NCBI RefSeq assembly: GCF_000423125.1
Contig: NZ_AUHJ01000012.1
Location: 81,688-145,687, forward strand
Reading direction: 5' to 3'
DNA length: 64,000 bases
DNA from: Haliea salexigens DSM 19537
Lineage (GTDB): Bacteria > Pseudomonadota > Gammaproteobacteria > Pseudomonadales > Halieaceae
The translations under genes and the position numbers were made by a program. Every line of letters begins with the position of its first letter. The stretch's first letter is position 1. Positions 38,119 to 47,791 of the stretch are shown here, in pieces. Below the pieces are notes generated by a model. The model saw nothing but the letters and a program-made list of their open reading frames with translations, ran no database searches and was not told where the DNA came from.

Positions 38119-40089
38119 TTAGTCTCTGGATACTGACGGGTCGCTCGCGAGTGCCAGGCGCAGCGGCTCCAGCCACTGCGCATAGTGCTTCCAGCGCGCC
38201 TGTGCCGTGCGAAACAGGGGTTGCCGCACCTGCTCCGAGCTGGGTGTGCGCACCGCGCGTTCGGTGTCGTAGTAGTGCAGGCAGCCTGCCTCGAACGGCA
38301 GGCCCAGGAAGTCGAGCATGCGCCGCACCTGGCCTTCGAGGTCATCGAGCACGTCTTCGTGCTGCACACGCAGCACTTTCCCCGGTAACACGCTGTCCCA
38401 GTGGTCCATGAGTGCAACATAGTCCCGATAGTAACGGCCCAGATCAGCGAGGTCGTAGGTGAACTCCTGGCCTGAGGCGAAGAGCTGACGGTAGTTGCCG
38501 AAGCAGCAGTCCATCGCGTCGCGCCGGGCGTCGATGATGCGTGCGTTGGGCAGGATCAGGTGAATAAGGCCGATGTGGCGGAAATTGTTCGGCATTTTGT
38601 CGATGAAGAATGGCGCGCCCTGCCGGTGAACACGGGTGGCATCGAGGAATTGCTCGCCGTAGGCACGCAGTGTGTCAGCATCCAGCGTGGCAAGGCGCTC
38701 CGGGTATCCTTCGCCCTCCGCTCGTGTGCCGTGCCCGTCGAGGCGCTGGGCCAGCGCGGGGATATGGTTCAGCTCCATGGTGCCGTCAATCGCCGAGTGC
38801 GATGACAGTATCTGCTCCAATAGTGTGGAACCGGCGCGCGGCATGCCGACAATGAAAATGGGGTCGGCGGCGGGGTGACCGCTGTTTGCGTGGCTGCCGA
38901 GTAGACCGGGAGTAAAAAACGATTGCTGACGCTGCAGGCGCTGGCTCATCCGTTGCGGCTGGTAGCCGAGAGTCCTGTGCCGAAGGCGATTGCCGCGTTC
39001 GTAATAGTCCCAGGAGGCGCTGTAGTCGCTGTTATCCTCGCAGGCTTTGCCGAGGGCAAAGCAAAGGTGAATGCGGTCCTCCAGCGCCGTGTTCTCCGCC
39101 GCCTCCTGCGTCACCATGGTGGCGATATCCGCCGCATCGAAACGGAAGGTCTTCAGGTTTGCGAGGCTCCACCAGGCGTCTCCGAAATCGAGCCTCGTGC
39201 GGTTTGCCGCACGGTAGGCTGTCACCGCCTGCCCAGTGTCGCCAATCGTCTTGAGCGCATGGCCCAGGGTCAGTTGTAGTGACGGTTGCTCAGGATTTGC
39301 CTCCAGCAGACCCCGCAACAGCGCGATGCCCTCCTCGAAACGGCCCACAGCAATGTATTGGTTAGCCAGAGTGGCTTCTATCGACAGGTTTCCCGGAAGC
39401 TTCTGCTGCAGTGCTTCTGCCGTGGCGAGGGCCTCGGTGAACCGTTGTTGCCGGTACAGCACATTCACGTGGTCCAGCCGCACCAGCAGGTTATCGGGGC
39501 TGAATTCTGCTGCACTTTCCAGCAGAAAGCCGGCTTCGTCCAGCTGGCCGTGTTGCACGGCGATAGCGGCGAGCAGGCGCATGCCCTCGATGTGTTGCGG
39601 GTTGCCGCGCAGGTAGTGCCGGCAGAGTGCCTCCGCGCGCTCCAGTCGACCCTCGTGCAACATGCTCTGGCCGCTGAGGATCTCTGCCGGCAGCTGGGCC
39701 AGTGCCTGCACCTGAATCACCGCCTCGCGTGCCAGCTCCCGCCAGGTCGGGTTGTCAGCTGTCAGCCGCGCGATGGCCTTCCAGCTGGCCAGCAGGGCGG
39801 GGTTGCGCGCTACCGCATTGCGATAGGCCGACAGGGCCGGCGCGGGTTGTTGCAATGCGAGCAAATTGTGGCCGCGCTCCTGATACAGACGAGCATGGCC
39901 GGCATCGAGGCGCTCGAGTTCCTCGAGCGTTGCCAGTGCCTGCGCATGTTTGCCGAGATAGCGGCGCGACGTAGCCAGCAGGTAAAGCGCCTCACTCGAG
40001 GCGCCATCGGTAACAGCCGCGGCGGCCGCCTGTTCTGCAGCCTGGAAATCGCCGCGCTGCAGGCAGGCTTTTGCCGCCTCAATGCTCAC
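38119..40089 (-). CDS. TPR-repeat sulfotransferase
   Basis: 656 residues, GTG start. Residues 1-370 are about nine TPR-like helix pairs; the C-terminal 280 residues are a sulfotransferase domain with the 5'-phosphosulfate loop IVGMPRAGSTLLEQIL and the 3' site DARRDAMDCCFGNYRQLF. It would transfer sulfate from PAPS to an unknown acceptor, in the cytoplasm as no signal peptide is seen. It starts 2 bp after a TonB receptor stop, a pairing seen repeatedly in marine proteobacteria. Confidence 0.88.
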   Translation of the reverse strand: MSIEAAKACLQRGDFQAAEQAAAAAVTDGASSEALYLLATSRRYLGKHAQALATLEELERLDAGHARLYQERGHNLLALQQPAPALSAYRNAVARNPALLASWKAIARLTADNPTWRELAREAVIQVQALAQLPAEILSGQSMLHEGRLERAEALCRHYLRGNPQHIEGMRLLAAIAVQHGQLDEAGFLLESAAEFSPDNLLVRLDHVNVLYRQQRFTEALATAEALQQKLPGNLSIEATLANQYIAVGRFEEGIALLRGLLEANPEQPSLQLTLGHALKTIGDTGQAVTAYRAANRTRLDFGDAWWSLANLKTFRFDAADIATMVTQEAAENTALEDRIHLCFALGKACEDNSDYSASWDYYERGNRLRHRTLGYQPQRMSQRLQRQQSFFTPGLLGSHANSGHPAADPIFIVGMPRAGSTLLEQILSSHSAIDGTMELNHIPALAQRLDGHGTRAEGEGYPERLATLDADTLRAYGEQFLDATRVHRQGAPFFIDKMPNNFRHIGLIHLILPNARIIDARRDAMDCCFGNYRQLFASGQEFTYDLADLGRYYRDYVALMDHWDSVLPGKVLRVQHEDVLDDLEGQVRRMLDFLGLPFEAGCLHYYDTERAVRTPSSEQVRQPLFRTAQARWKHYAQWLEPLRLALASDPSVSRD

Positions 40090-40091
40090 CC

Positions 40092-42779
40092 TTAGAACAG
40101 GTCGTAGGTGAAGCGCATGCCAAACTCCAGCGGACGATTGGTCAGGATCTTGCGTGAACCGTCCTGTGTGTTGATGTGCAGTTGCGCGCGCTCATCGGTC
40201 AGGTTGTTCACGAACAGCTCGGCCGTCCAGGTGTCCTGCCGGTAGCCCAGCGTGGCATCGGTGATCACGTAGGAATCCTGCAGCTCGCGGCGCTGCGGCA
40301 CATCAATGATTGAGCTGTAGGCCTCGTCCGAATAGCGTGACGCCAGCTGCGCATGTGCGGTGCCCTCGAATACATCCCACTCATAACGGCCGCGCAGGCT
40401 GAACTGGAACTCCGGTGCCAGCGGCAGCTGGGAGCCCACATCGGTGACCGCAAAGGCGAAGGCCGGGTTCAGGTCGACGATTTCCGTGTCGTTCCAGGAA
40501 AACGCGCCGAACAGGCTGAGGTTGGCGGTGGCGAGCCAGGAGAAATCACCCTCGATACCGCGGATCTCCGCGTCGCCGGCATTGTCGACGATGGTGAGGA
40601 AGTCGATATTCTGCGAGTCGATATGGCCCACCTGCATGCCGTCCCACTCGATGTAGTAAGCGGCGCCATTGAAGCGCAGGCGACGGTCCATGAATTCGCC
40701 CTTCCAGCCCATCTCGTAGTTCACCAGTTCATCCGACTCGTAGATCAGCGGAATGCAGTACTCAGGCGTGCGTGAAACCTTGCAGGGTGCGCTGCCGTCG
40801 GCCTGGGGAGTAACCTCACTGCCGGCCACGGCGCGGTTGAACCCCTGTGGACGGAAGCCTTCAGACCAGGTGGCGTAGAACATCAGGTCGTCTGACTGGC
40901 GCCAGCTCAGGGTCAGGCGGTGAATCGTATCGTCAACCGATGCCGGCTGGAAGTCGCCGATATTGACGACGTAATCTCGTCCGCCGGTCACATCGGGCTG
41001 TGTTACCACGTCCGGATTGTTGGCCGCATTGCCATTGGCGAGATTCGGCACCGGGCGGTTGCCATACTTGAGGATGGAGAAACCCTCAAAGCCCGCTTCC
41101 AGGTCGTAGTAGCGGAAGCCGTAAGCAAAGGTGAAATCCTGCAGGAAGTCGAAGGCCAGCTCACCGAACACCGCAATCTGCTCTTCCGGGCGCGTGATGT
41201 CGTTGGAAAACTGGGTGGTTGCGCCGCGTTCGTTTGGGTCATTGGCGACCAGTGGCCCGCTGCCGCCGTTCAGCTGGCCGGGATCTGGTGCGTTCCAGTC
41301 CGGGTCGCCGTAGTTGAAGTCACCGACGTGTTGCAGCTCGACGTCCTCATAGAAAACACCGCCCTGGAAGCGAATCCAGCGCGCGGGGTCGGTGTTGAAG
41401 CGCAACTCGTGGGTGGTGCGCTCCATTTCGTTGCTGATGGCGGCAAAACCCGCGCCACTGTTGGAGCACTCGATCACGTCCGGATCGCCGGAAAGCGTGG
41501 GGTCGAAGGTGTAGCCCACGCCGCCACCGCCGTGGTAGCCCGGTGTGTTGTACTCACACATGTAGCCGGCGATGTAGAAGCCCGTGTTGGCGTAGTTGGA
41601 GTAATCGATGATCTGGTCTGTTTCCCGCTTGAGGTAGGCGCCGGTATAGAGCAATTCCAGCTCGCCCAGGCGACCCTGCAGGGTCCAGGCGGTTTGCGAG
41701 AAGTCTTCGGTGAGGCGGTCAGGATGGTAGCGCTCCACCTCAAGGTCGCCCACTTCAGGGTCGTAGTCGAACACGCCGTCTGCATCCAGCTGCTGCTGGT
41801 GATGAGTAAGCAGCAGGTCCCAGTCGTCGTTGATCAGGTATTTGACCCCGGCGCGGAAGCCCTGATACGTGGCGTCGTTGAAGTCTTCCTCTGCCAGCGC
41901 ATCGTTGTTACGCGACTCATATTGCACGCCGTAGGCGCGCCCGGGTTCGGCGTAGCTGCCATCGGCGAACTGGTGTCCGGTCGGGTCACCCCCGCTGGGG
42001 GTGAACACCACGCCATCAGCCGAGGGCAGGGCGGGGTTGCGCGAGGGGTCGGGTGTGAAGGTGCCTCGTACATTGTCAATATAACCGCCCTGACGATCAT
42101 TGAAGATCAGTACGCGGGCCGCCAGACGGTTTTCGATCAGCGGAAAGTTGAAGACGGCGCTGGCGTTGGCGCTGGGGTCGCCCTCCGGCATGAAGGAAGT
42201 GCCGGCCTTGAACGAGGCTGAAAACTCGTCAATGACCGGCTTGTTGGTGATCAGACGCACGGTGCCCGCCTGTGAGCTGGAGCCGAAGACGGTGCCCTGC
42301 GGCCCCGGTAACACTTCGATGCGTTCCATGTCAGCGATATACACGTCCAGATTGCGACCGCCGGCGGTAACCGGTTGCTCGTCGAGGTACAGGGCTACGT
42401 TAGGTGCGCTGCCATTGGCCTCCTGAATGGTGGTGTTCATGGCCTGGATGGCGGCGCCGCGAATGTAGATCTCGTTCTGGCCCGGACCGCGACCGCCTGC
42501 GGTGACGTTGGGCAGGGAGGCGATGTAGTCGGCAAAGTCAGTAATGCCCTGCTCGGTCATGGATTGCTCGGTGATCGCAGACACCGCAACGGGCACGTCC
42601 TGCATGCTGGCGGTGCGCTTGGTGGCCGTGACCACGACCTCCTCGAGTTGTTGCGCCTGTACCGCGCTGGCTGCGAAAGCGCCACCGGCCACCGCCGTCA
42701 TGACAGCGCGCGCCAGTAGGCGCACAGGCGTGCCGGGTGAGGTCTTGGCGCTTAGCTGTTGAGGCATGCTGTTCTTCAT
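40092..42779 (-). CDS. TonB-dependent receptor paired with the TPR-sulfotransferase
   Basis: 895 residues from the ATG at 42779 with AAGGGGAA upstream; a longer frame opens at 42872 but runs through an inverted repeat. Signal peptide near 1-43 (MTAVAGGAFAASAVQAQ), TonB box EEVVVTATKR, plug with IASLPNVTAGGRGPGQNEIYIRG and YLDEQPVTAGGRNLD, barrel ending FGMRFTYDLF. This is the large FecA/pesticin-type group found in oligotrophs. First gene of a two-gene operon. Confidence 0.9.
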   Translation of the reverse strand: MKNSMPQQLSAKTSPGTPVRLLARAVMTAVAGGAFAASAVQAQQLEEVVVTATKRTASMQDVPVAVSAITEQSMTEQGITDFADYIASLPNVTAGGRGPGQNEIYIRGAAIQAMNTTIQEANGSAPNVALYLDEQPVTAGGRNLDVYIADMERIEVLPGPQGTVFGSSSQAGTVRLITNKPVIDEFSASFKAGTSFMPEGDPSANASAVFNFPLIENRLAARVLIFNDRQGGYIDNVRGTFTPDPSRNPALPSADGVVFTPSGGDPTGHQFADGSYAEPGRAYGVQYESRNNDALAEEDFNDATYQGFRAGVKYLINDDWDLLLTHHQQQLDADGVFDYDPEVGDLEVERYHPDRLTEDFSQTAWTLQGRLGELELLYTGAYLKRETDQIIDYSNYANTGFYIAGYMCEYNTPGYHGGGGVGYTFDPTLSGDPDVIECSNSGAGFAAISNEMERTTHELRFNTDPARWIRFQGGVFYEDVELQHVGDFNYGDPDWNAPDPGQLNGGSGPLVANDPNERGATTQFSNDITRPEEQIAVFGELAFDFLQDFTFAYGFRYYDLEAGFEGFSILKYGNRPVPNLANGNAANNPDVVTQPDVTGGRDYVVNIGDFQPASVDDTIHRLTLSWRQSDDLMFYATWSEGFRPQGFNRAVAGSEVTPQADGSAPCKVSRTPEYCIPLIYESDELVNYEMGWKGEFMDRRLRFNGAAYYIEWDGMQVGHIDSQNIDFLTIVDNAGDAEIRGIEGDFSWLATANLSLFGAFSWNDTEIVDLNPAFAFAVTDVGSQLPLAPEFQFSLRGRYEWDVFEGTAHAQLASRYSDEAYSSIIDVPQRRELQDSYVITDATLGYRQDTWTAELFVNNLTDERAQLHINTQDGSRKILTNRPLEFGMRFTYDLF

Positions 42780-42814
42780 TGCGAGTGATTTCCCCTTGAG
42801 AATGGTGTCAATAA

Positions 42815-42833
42815 TTTCGTTTAGATAACGAAA
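42815..42833. promoter_or_regulatory. Inverted repeat upstream of the TonB receptor
   Basis: TTTCGTT-TAGAT-AACGAAA, a perfect 7-bp inverted repeat with 5-nt centre, 36 bp before the receptor ATG. The shape fits a dimeric repressor site (TetR or GntR-like). No matching regulator gene is adjacent. Confidence 0.4.
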
Positions 42834-43012
42834 CATAATACCCGGTTTGGCAACTGGCTTTGAAGTGGGCATTGTTCACATTTACAGAAAAAATCGATAG
42901 AATTGCGGCGTTCTGCATCGATAAATCGCCATTCAATGAGTTTTGGTTTTATCTGGCTCTTTCCCCCCGCCCCGCCGCATAGGTGATAGTTAGTTACAAT
43001 GCAAAGTAAAAA

Positions 43013-44971
43013 ATGACGCGATCCGGCTGGTCTCTTGACGTGGATGGTGCGGTGTTCTGGCCGTCCCTGGGCCTGCTTGCCGCTCTGGTCGGCGTCGCGG
43101 CTTTTCTGCCACAGGCGAGCAGTTCACTCTTCCAGCACCTGCAGGACGGCATTATTCGCTACGCGAGCTGGTACTACGTGGTGGTGGTGGCGGTTATCCT
43201 GATCAGCATCGTGGTGCTGAGCGTGACTCGTCTCGGCGACATCAAGCTGGGCCCGGACCATTCGGTGCCCGATTACACGCTGGTCTCCTGGTTCGCCATG
43301 CTGTTTGCGGCGGGCATGGGTATCGGGCTCATGTTCTTCGGTGTTGCCGAACCCGTGATGCACTTCCTGCAACCGCCGCTGGGTGAGGGGGGCACGGTGG
43401 AGGCTGCGCGGCAGGCCATGCAGCTCACGTTTTTTCACTGGGGCCTGCATGCCTGGGGCATCTATGCCATTGTGGCTCTGGTGCTGGCCTACTTTGCTTT
43501 CCGCCATTCCTTGCCGCTGACGCTGCGCTCGGCGTTCTATCCCCTGGTGGGTGAGCGGATACACGGGCCGTTCGGGGCGGCGGTTGATGTGTTTGCGATC
43601 ATCTGCACCAGCTGCGGCATCGCCACCAGCCTCGGCTATGGGGTGTTGCAGATAAACGGTGGGCTGGCCTACCTGGTCGGTATTGAAATCAGCAGCGGTG
43701 TTCAGGTGGGGCTGATTTGCGGGATTATGGTGCTGGCGGGTATTTCTGTCGCGCTGGGTTTGGATGCGGGTATTCGCAGGCTGTCTGAGCTCAATTTGCT
43801 GTTGGCGCTGCTGTTGCTCGGTGGCGTGTTGTTCGCGGGGCCAACGGTCACCCTGTTGCAGTCGACAATCCAGAGTCTCGGTGTGTACGCCGGTGATCTT
43901 GTTGCCAAGACGTTCAACCTCTATGCCTATGAACCCACCGACTGGCTGGGCGGGTGGACTATTTTCTATTGGGGGTGGTGGTTGAGTTGGTCGCCTTTCG
44001 TGGGGCTGTTCATTGCGCGCATTTCCCGTGGCCGCACGATTCGCGAATTCGTGCTGGGTGCCATGATTGTGCCTTGCGGTTTCACGCTGTTGTGGATGGG
44101 GGTGTTCGGCAACAGCGCCATCGAACTGATTCTGCATGAGGGGCAGGTAGCGCTGGGTGAGAGTGTGCTGGCGAACCAGGCTCAGGCGCTGTTCCAGTTT
44201 CTCGAATACCTCCCCGGCTCCACGCTGTTGTCGATCACATCCCTGTTGATGGTGGTGGTGTTCTTCGTGACGTCGGCAGACAGTGGCGCCCTGGTCCTGA
44301 ATATGCTCAGTGCGCACGGCCGCGATGATACGCCGGTTCTACAGCGGCTGATCTGGGCGTTCGTGATAGGCACCATTGCCATTGTGCTGCTGCTTGCCGG
44401 CGGCCTGGCAGCGTTGCAAACCGCAGCTATCGCGAGTGCGTTACCGTTTTCTCTGGCTTTGCTGGGTGCCATCTGGGGCCTGGCCCGGGCGTTGCGACTG
44501 GATGTGGCGCAGCGCGATATGCAGAGTGTCGTGCCGGTGGTGCAGGGCCCAGACAGTTGGCGCGAGCGTCTGAACGCGCTGCTGGCCCAGCCCGGCGGCG
44601 CTGAGGTCAGCCGCTTCCAACGCGAGATAGTGGCCCCGGCACTCAAGCAGTTTGCCGATGCCTTGCAGGAGCGGGGTGTGAGTGCGTCGATAGATCTTGT
44701 GGACGATGAAGCAAGCCGGGTGGGGTTGACGGTTGCGGTGGAGGGTGAGCCCGAGTTCCGCTACGAAGTCGTCTGCCAGCGGCATGTTGCAACGGCGACC
44801 GGCGCAGAGGAGGCCGAACCGAAAACGGACACCGTTTTTCACCGGGCCGAGGTGCACTTGTATCAGGGAGGCCAGGGCTACGATGTCATGGGCTGGTCCC
44901 GTGAGCAGATCATCCACGATGTGCTGGGTCATTTCGAGCGCCACCAGCAGTTCCATCGGGCTCTGCATTGA
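43013..44971 (+). CDS. BCCT-family transporter (choline/betaine type)
   Basis: 652 residues with 12 membrane spans. Family core: GMGIGLMFFGVAEPVMH glycine stretch, and the TM8 signature WTIFYWGWWLSWSPFVGLFIARISRGRTIREF. The long hydrophilic C-terminal tail (about 500-652) resembles the osmosensing tail of BetT. Substrate is probably choline or glycine betaine. Divergent from the TonB receptor across a 233-bp gap in which only AT-rich, promoter-like sequence and two ATCGAT palindromes (42893, 42917) are seen. Confidence 0.9.
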   Translation: MTRSGWSLDVDGAVFWPSLGLLAALVGVAAFLPQASSSLFQHLQDGIIRYASWYYVVVVAVILISIVVLSVTRLGDIKLGPDHSVPDYTLVSWFAMLFAAGMGIGLMFFGVAEPVMHFLQPPLGEGGTVEAARQAMQLTFFHWGLHAWGIYAIVALVLAYFAFRHSLPLTLRSAFYPLVGERIHGPFGAAVDVFAIICTSCGIATSLGYGVLQINGGLAYLVGIEISSGVQVGLICGIMVLAGISVALGLDAGIRRLSELNLLLALLLLGGVLFAGPTVTLLQSTIQSLGVYAGDLVAKTFNLYAYEPTDWLGGWTIFYWGWWLSWSPFVGLFIARISRGRTIREFVLGAMIVPCGFTLLWMGVFGNSAIELILHEGQVALGESVLANQAQALFQFLEYLPGSTLLSITSLLMVVVFFVTSADSGALVLNMLSAHGRDDTPVLQRLIWAFVIGTIAIVLLLAGGLAALQTAAIASALPFSLALLGAIWGLARALRLDVAQRDMQSVVPVVQGPDSWRERLNALLAQPGGAEVSRFQREIVAPALKQFADALQERGVSASIDLVDDEASRVGLTVAVEGEPEFRYEVVCQRHVATATGAEEAEPKTDTVFHRAEVHLYQGGQGYDVMGWSREQIIHDVLGHFERHQQFHRALH

Positions 44972-45053
44972 GGCGAAAGAAGCGCTCCAGCAGGAGGCGT
45001 GCTCAGGCATAATGAGCAGCTGATCTACAGCCGATAGAGAGTTTTGCCGCGTT

Positions 45054-45983
45054 ATGCCCTCGCTTCCGATACCTCTGATTGATCTCGCCGCACCGCGCGC
45101 CGGTGTTACTGGCCGTCTCGCTGAAGCTGCCGCCGCGCCCGGTTTCTTCCAAGTGGTCAACAGTGGCCTTGACGTCACCCTGGCGGATGGCACGCTGGCC
45201 TCGGCCCGAGCGTTTTTCGCCTGTGATGCAGAGGCCAAGCGCGCGGTCAGCCGCACGCTGAAAAACCCGTTCGGCTACTATGATCGGGAGCTCACCAAGA
45301 ACCTGCGTGACCGCAAGGAGATCTTCGACTTCGCACCCGGTGAGGACACGCCGTGGCCTGCAGCCATGCCGGCTTTGCGCCCGGCACTGGAATCCTTTGC
45401 CACAGAGTGTCACGCACTTGCGCTGCGGCTCACCGCGTTGCTCTGCGAAGGCCTGGGCCAGGCACCCGACAGCCTTCTGGCGCAGCTGTCGCCCCACCAC
45501 AGCAGCTTCCTGCGGCTTAACCACTACCCGTTGCACGATGTGTTGGCGGGGGAGGCACCTGCGCCCGGGCCGCTTGGCATCAGCCCGCACACCGATGCCG
45601 GCGTACTGACTGTGTTACTACAGGACGCGGTCGCGGGGCTGCAGGTGCAGCAGCAGGGCCGTTGGGTCGATGTTCCGCCGACGCCAGGTGCGCTGACCAT
45701 CAACATCGGCGACATGCTGCAGGTAGCTGCCAATGATCGCTTCACGGCGCCTTTGCATCGCGTGCGAGCCAGCGATGGGCAGGCGCGATTGAGTATCGCG
45801 TACTTCCTGAATCCCGGTTACCAGGCTGTGATCGAGCCACTCCCCGGACTTCTGTCTGCCGAGCCAGCGCACTATCGCGCCCTGTCGTGGAAGGAGTTTC
45901 GCGGGTTGCGGGCGCTTGGGGATTACGGCGACTACGGCGAGGAAGTGCAGATCAGCCATTATCGGGCCCCATCGGGCACATGA
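45054..45983 (+). CDS. 2-oxoglutarate/Fe(II)-dependent oxygenase, isopenicillin N synthase-like
   Basis: 309 residues. N-terminal PLIDLAAP motif; the iron triad is HTD (SPHTDAGVLTVL) plus the distal His in PLHRVRA, and R-x-S (ARLSIAYF) binds 2-oxoglutarate. Resembles the plant-type/IPNS oxygenases of bacteria. Substrate not inferable. It stands alone, 82 bp after the BCCT transporter. An imperfect GGAGGGCGC/GCGCCCTTCC repeat about 125 bp downstream may be its terminator. Confidence 0.87.
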   Translation: MPSLPIPLIDLAAPRAGVTGRLAEAAAAPGFFQVVNSGLDVTLADGTLASARAFFACDAEAKRAVSRTLKNPFGYYDRELTKNLRDRKEIFDFAPGEDTPWPAAMPALRPALESFATECHALALRLTALLCEGLGQAPDSLLAQLSPHHSSFLRLNHYPLHDVLAGEAPAPGPLGISPHTDAGVLTVLLQDAVAGLQVQQQGRWVDVPPTPGALTINIGDMLQVAANDRFTAPLHRVRASDGQARLSIAYFLNPGYQAVIEPLPGLLSAEPAHYRALSWKEFRGLRALGDYGDYGEEVQISHYRAPSGT

Positions 45984-46273
45984 CATTGCGCGAATCGCGG
46001 ATGCCGTTGCGGCTGCGGCTGTATTCACGCCTGTGCCGCGGTGTGCTAGAGTCTGTGGCATGCGCTGTAAATCCAACATTGCCATTTCTGTAAAACTCTC
46101 TGCCGTGCGGAGGGCGCTGGCGGCCGCGCCCTTCCTCCCCCTCGGCGATCGGGACCTACTGCCGGCCTGATCGCCGCTTCGCCTTCCCAGGCAGCCCCAC
46201 AATCAAATTCTTCACTGCCCTGTGCAGCACTCGTTTGCTGTCGGGGCACGCTAATCCATGCAGGATGAACAAG

Positions 46274-46660
46274 ATGTTGAACGCTTCTCCAATTACGTTG
46301 AAAGATAGTGACTACCGCCGCCTGTTGGCTGCCATAGAGCATCATGACGGCACTATGGCCGATGCCCTGGATGAAGAGCTGGCGCGGGCAGAAACCGTAG
46401 CTGATGACGAGTTTCCGCCCGGCATCGTCAGTATGCATTCTCGCGTGACCTTCGAAGACATTGACACCGGTAGCGACACCACAGTGACCCTGGTATACCC
46501 TCAGGAAGCGAACGTAGCGGAAATGAGAATATCGGTACTGACACCGGTTGGCAGTGCATTGATCGGATTGGCGACCGGTGGAGAAATCGAGTGGCCACTC
46601 CCTTCTGGCGGTGCCCGCCGTCTTCGCGTAAAAGCTGTTGATGCACCCGCTGCAGATTGA
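46274..46660 (+). CDS. rnk: Nucleoside diphosphate kinase regulator (Rnk/GreA-like)
   Basis: 128 residues from the ATG at 46274, which has AGGA 8 nt before it; an ATG at 46265 is the alternative. N-terminal short coiled coil (ADALDEELARAE) and the GreA/GreB C-terminal FKBP-like domain (SRVTFEDIDTGSDTTVTLVYP, LTPVGSALIGL). Rnk binds RNA polymerase but lacks the Gre coiled-coil length. The 280 bp upstream hold no supported gene. Confidence 0.87.
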   Translation: MLNASPITLKDSDYRRLLAAIEHHDGTMADALDEELARAETVADDEFPPGIVSMHSRVTFEDIDTGSDTTVTLVYPQEANVAEMRISVLTPVGSALIGLATGGEIEWPLPSGGARRLRVKAVDAPAAD

Positions 46661-46720
46661 TGTTCCGGTGATGGTTGGTCGGTCAGGCCCTTGGTGGACG
46701 AAAGCGTTGGAGGAATGTTG

Positions 46721-47140
46721 ATGGACAGGTTCACCCGTCGATACGTCATGCTCTTGTGTGCCCTGCTGGCCGTGGCGTTGATCGCCTGGCTGGCCAACCG
46801 TGACGGGCGGGTGGCTGAGCTCAACGGCCTGCTGGCCGCTGACGACGAGCTGGCAGCCTATCCTTTTCAGTTCAGCGTCAGGGAGATCAACAACGGTGTC
46901 GCTTTCGTGACCAGCCCGCGCTCGGCACAGGTGCCGGTGATGCAGTTTCTGCACACGGCGTTCCCCGCGCTACAGGGCAAGGATGTGCAGCACCCCGAGA
47001 TGATGGCGTCGCAGGATCGGCTGGTGGCGGTGCAGTCGCGTGCGGCAGAGCTGGTGCAGGCGCATCCAGAAGTCAACGCGGTACGCTGGGTGCTGGACGA
47101 GCGCTGGTTTGCCGAGCGCGGGGTTACGCTGCCACCCTAG
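46721..47140 (+). CDS. Single-span membrane protein of unknown function
   Basis: 139 residues from the ATG at 46721, which has GGAGGA 6 nt before it. One N-terminal span (YVMLLCALLAVALIAWLA), then a soluble domain facing the periplasm (FQFSVREINNGVAFVTSPRS). Similar small proteins in Pseudomonas-like genomes carry a misleading glutamine-synthetase adenylyltransferase label; nothing here supports that activity. Confidence 0.75.
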   Translation: MDRFTRRYVMLLCALLAVALIAWLANRDGRVAELNGLLAADDELAAYPFQFSVREINNGVAFVTSPRSAQVPVMQFLHTAFPALQGKDVQHPEMMASQDRLVAVQSRAAELVQAHPEVNAVRWVLDERWFAERGVTLPP

Positions 47141-47155
47141 CGCGCCAAAGCCCGC

Positions 47156-47791
47156 TCAATCGTAGCTGGGCATCCAGCCGCCGGATTCTTTCCAGCGATT
47201 GACGATGTCGCAGAACAGGTCGGCGGTGCGTTCTGCGTCGTAGGCTGCAGAGTGCGCTTCGGCATTGTCGAAAGCGATCCCCGCTTCCTTGCAGGCCTTG
47301 GCCAGCACCGTTTGGCCGTAGGCGAGCCCGGCCAATGTGGCGGTGTCGAAAAACGAGAACGGGTGGAAGGGGTTGCGCTTGATGCTGCAGCGCTCGACTA
47401 CCGCGTTGACGAAACCGGCATCGAAGTGCGCGTTGTGGCCAACCAGTATTGCCCGGTTGCAGCCCTGGTCGCGAATCTCCTTGCGCACAATGCGGAACAG
47501 TTCGCTGAATGCGTCTTCCTCGCTCATGGCCTCGCGGAATGGGTGCCAGGGGTCTATGCCGGTGAAATCCAGCGCCGCCTGCTCGATATTCGCGCCTTCA
47601 AACGGCTTGACGTTGAAACTCCAGGTGCGGTGTACCCCCAGGTTGCCGTCTTCATCCATGCGCACAATGGTCGCGGCGATCTCCAGCACTGCGTCGGTCG
47701 CGGCGACGAAGCCCCCGGTCTCCACATCAATCACGACCGGCAGGAAGCCGCGGAAACGGTCGCAGATGCGCTGTTCGCTGCCTTCCGTCAA
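47156..47791 (-). CDS. rnt: Ribonuclease T
   Basis: 211 residues. DEDDh 3'-5' exonuclease that trims tRNA CCA ends and stable RNAs. Motifs: [17 protein letters not shown] (ExoI DxE), [11 protein letters not shown] (ExoII), [11 protein letters not shown] (ExoIII with catalytic His). The start is taken as the TTG at 47791, whose TTGA overlaps the pyrC stop; the homology with E. coli (CDRFRGF) begins ten residues later. Coupled to pyrC. Confidence 0.93.
   Translation of the reverse strand: MTEGSEQRICDRFRGFLPVVIDVETGGFVAATDAVLEIAATIVRMDEDGNLGVHRTWSFNVKPFEGANIEQAALDFTGIDPWHPFREAMSEEDAFSELFRIVRKEIRDQGCNRAILVGHNAHFDAGFVNAVVERCSIKRNPFHPFSFFDTATLAGLAYGQTVLAKACKEAGIAFDNAEAHSAAYDAERTADLFCDIVNRWKESGGWMPSYD

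Noticed and set aside
46090..46150. GGAGGGCGC/GCGCCCTTCC inverted repeat
   Set aside because: A possible terminator for the oxygenase gene, but it has a bulge and no T-run, so not listed as a feature.
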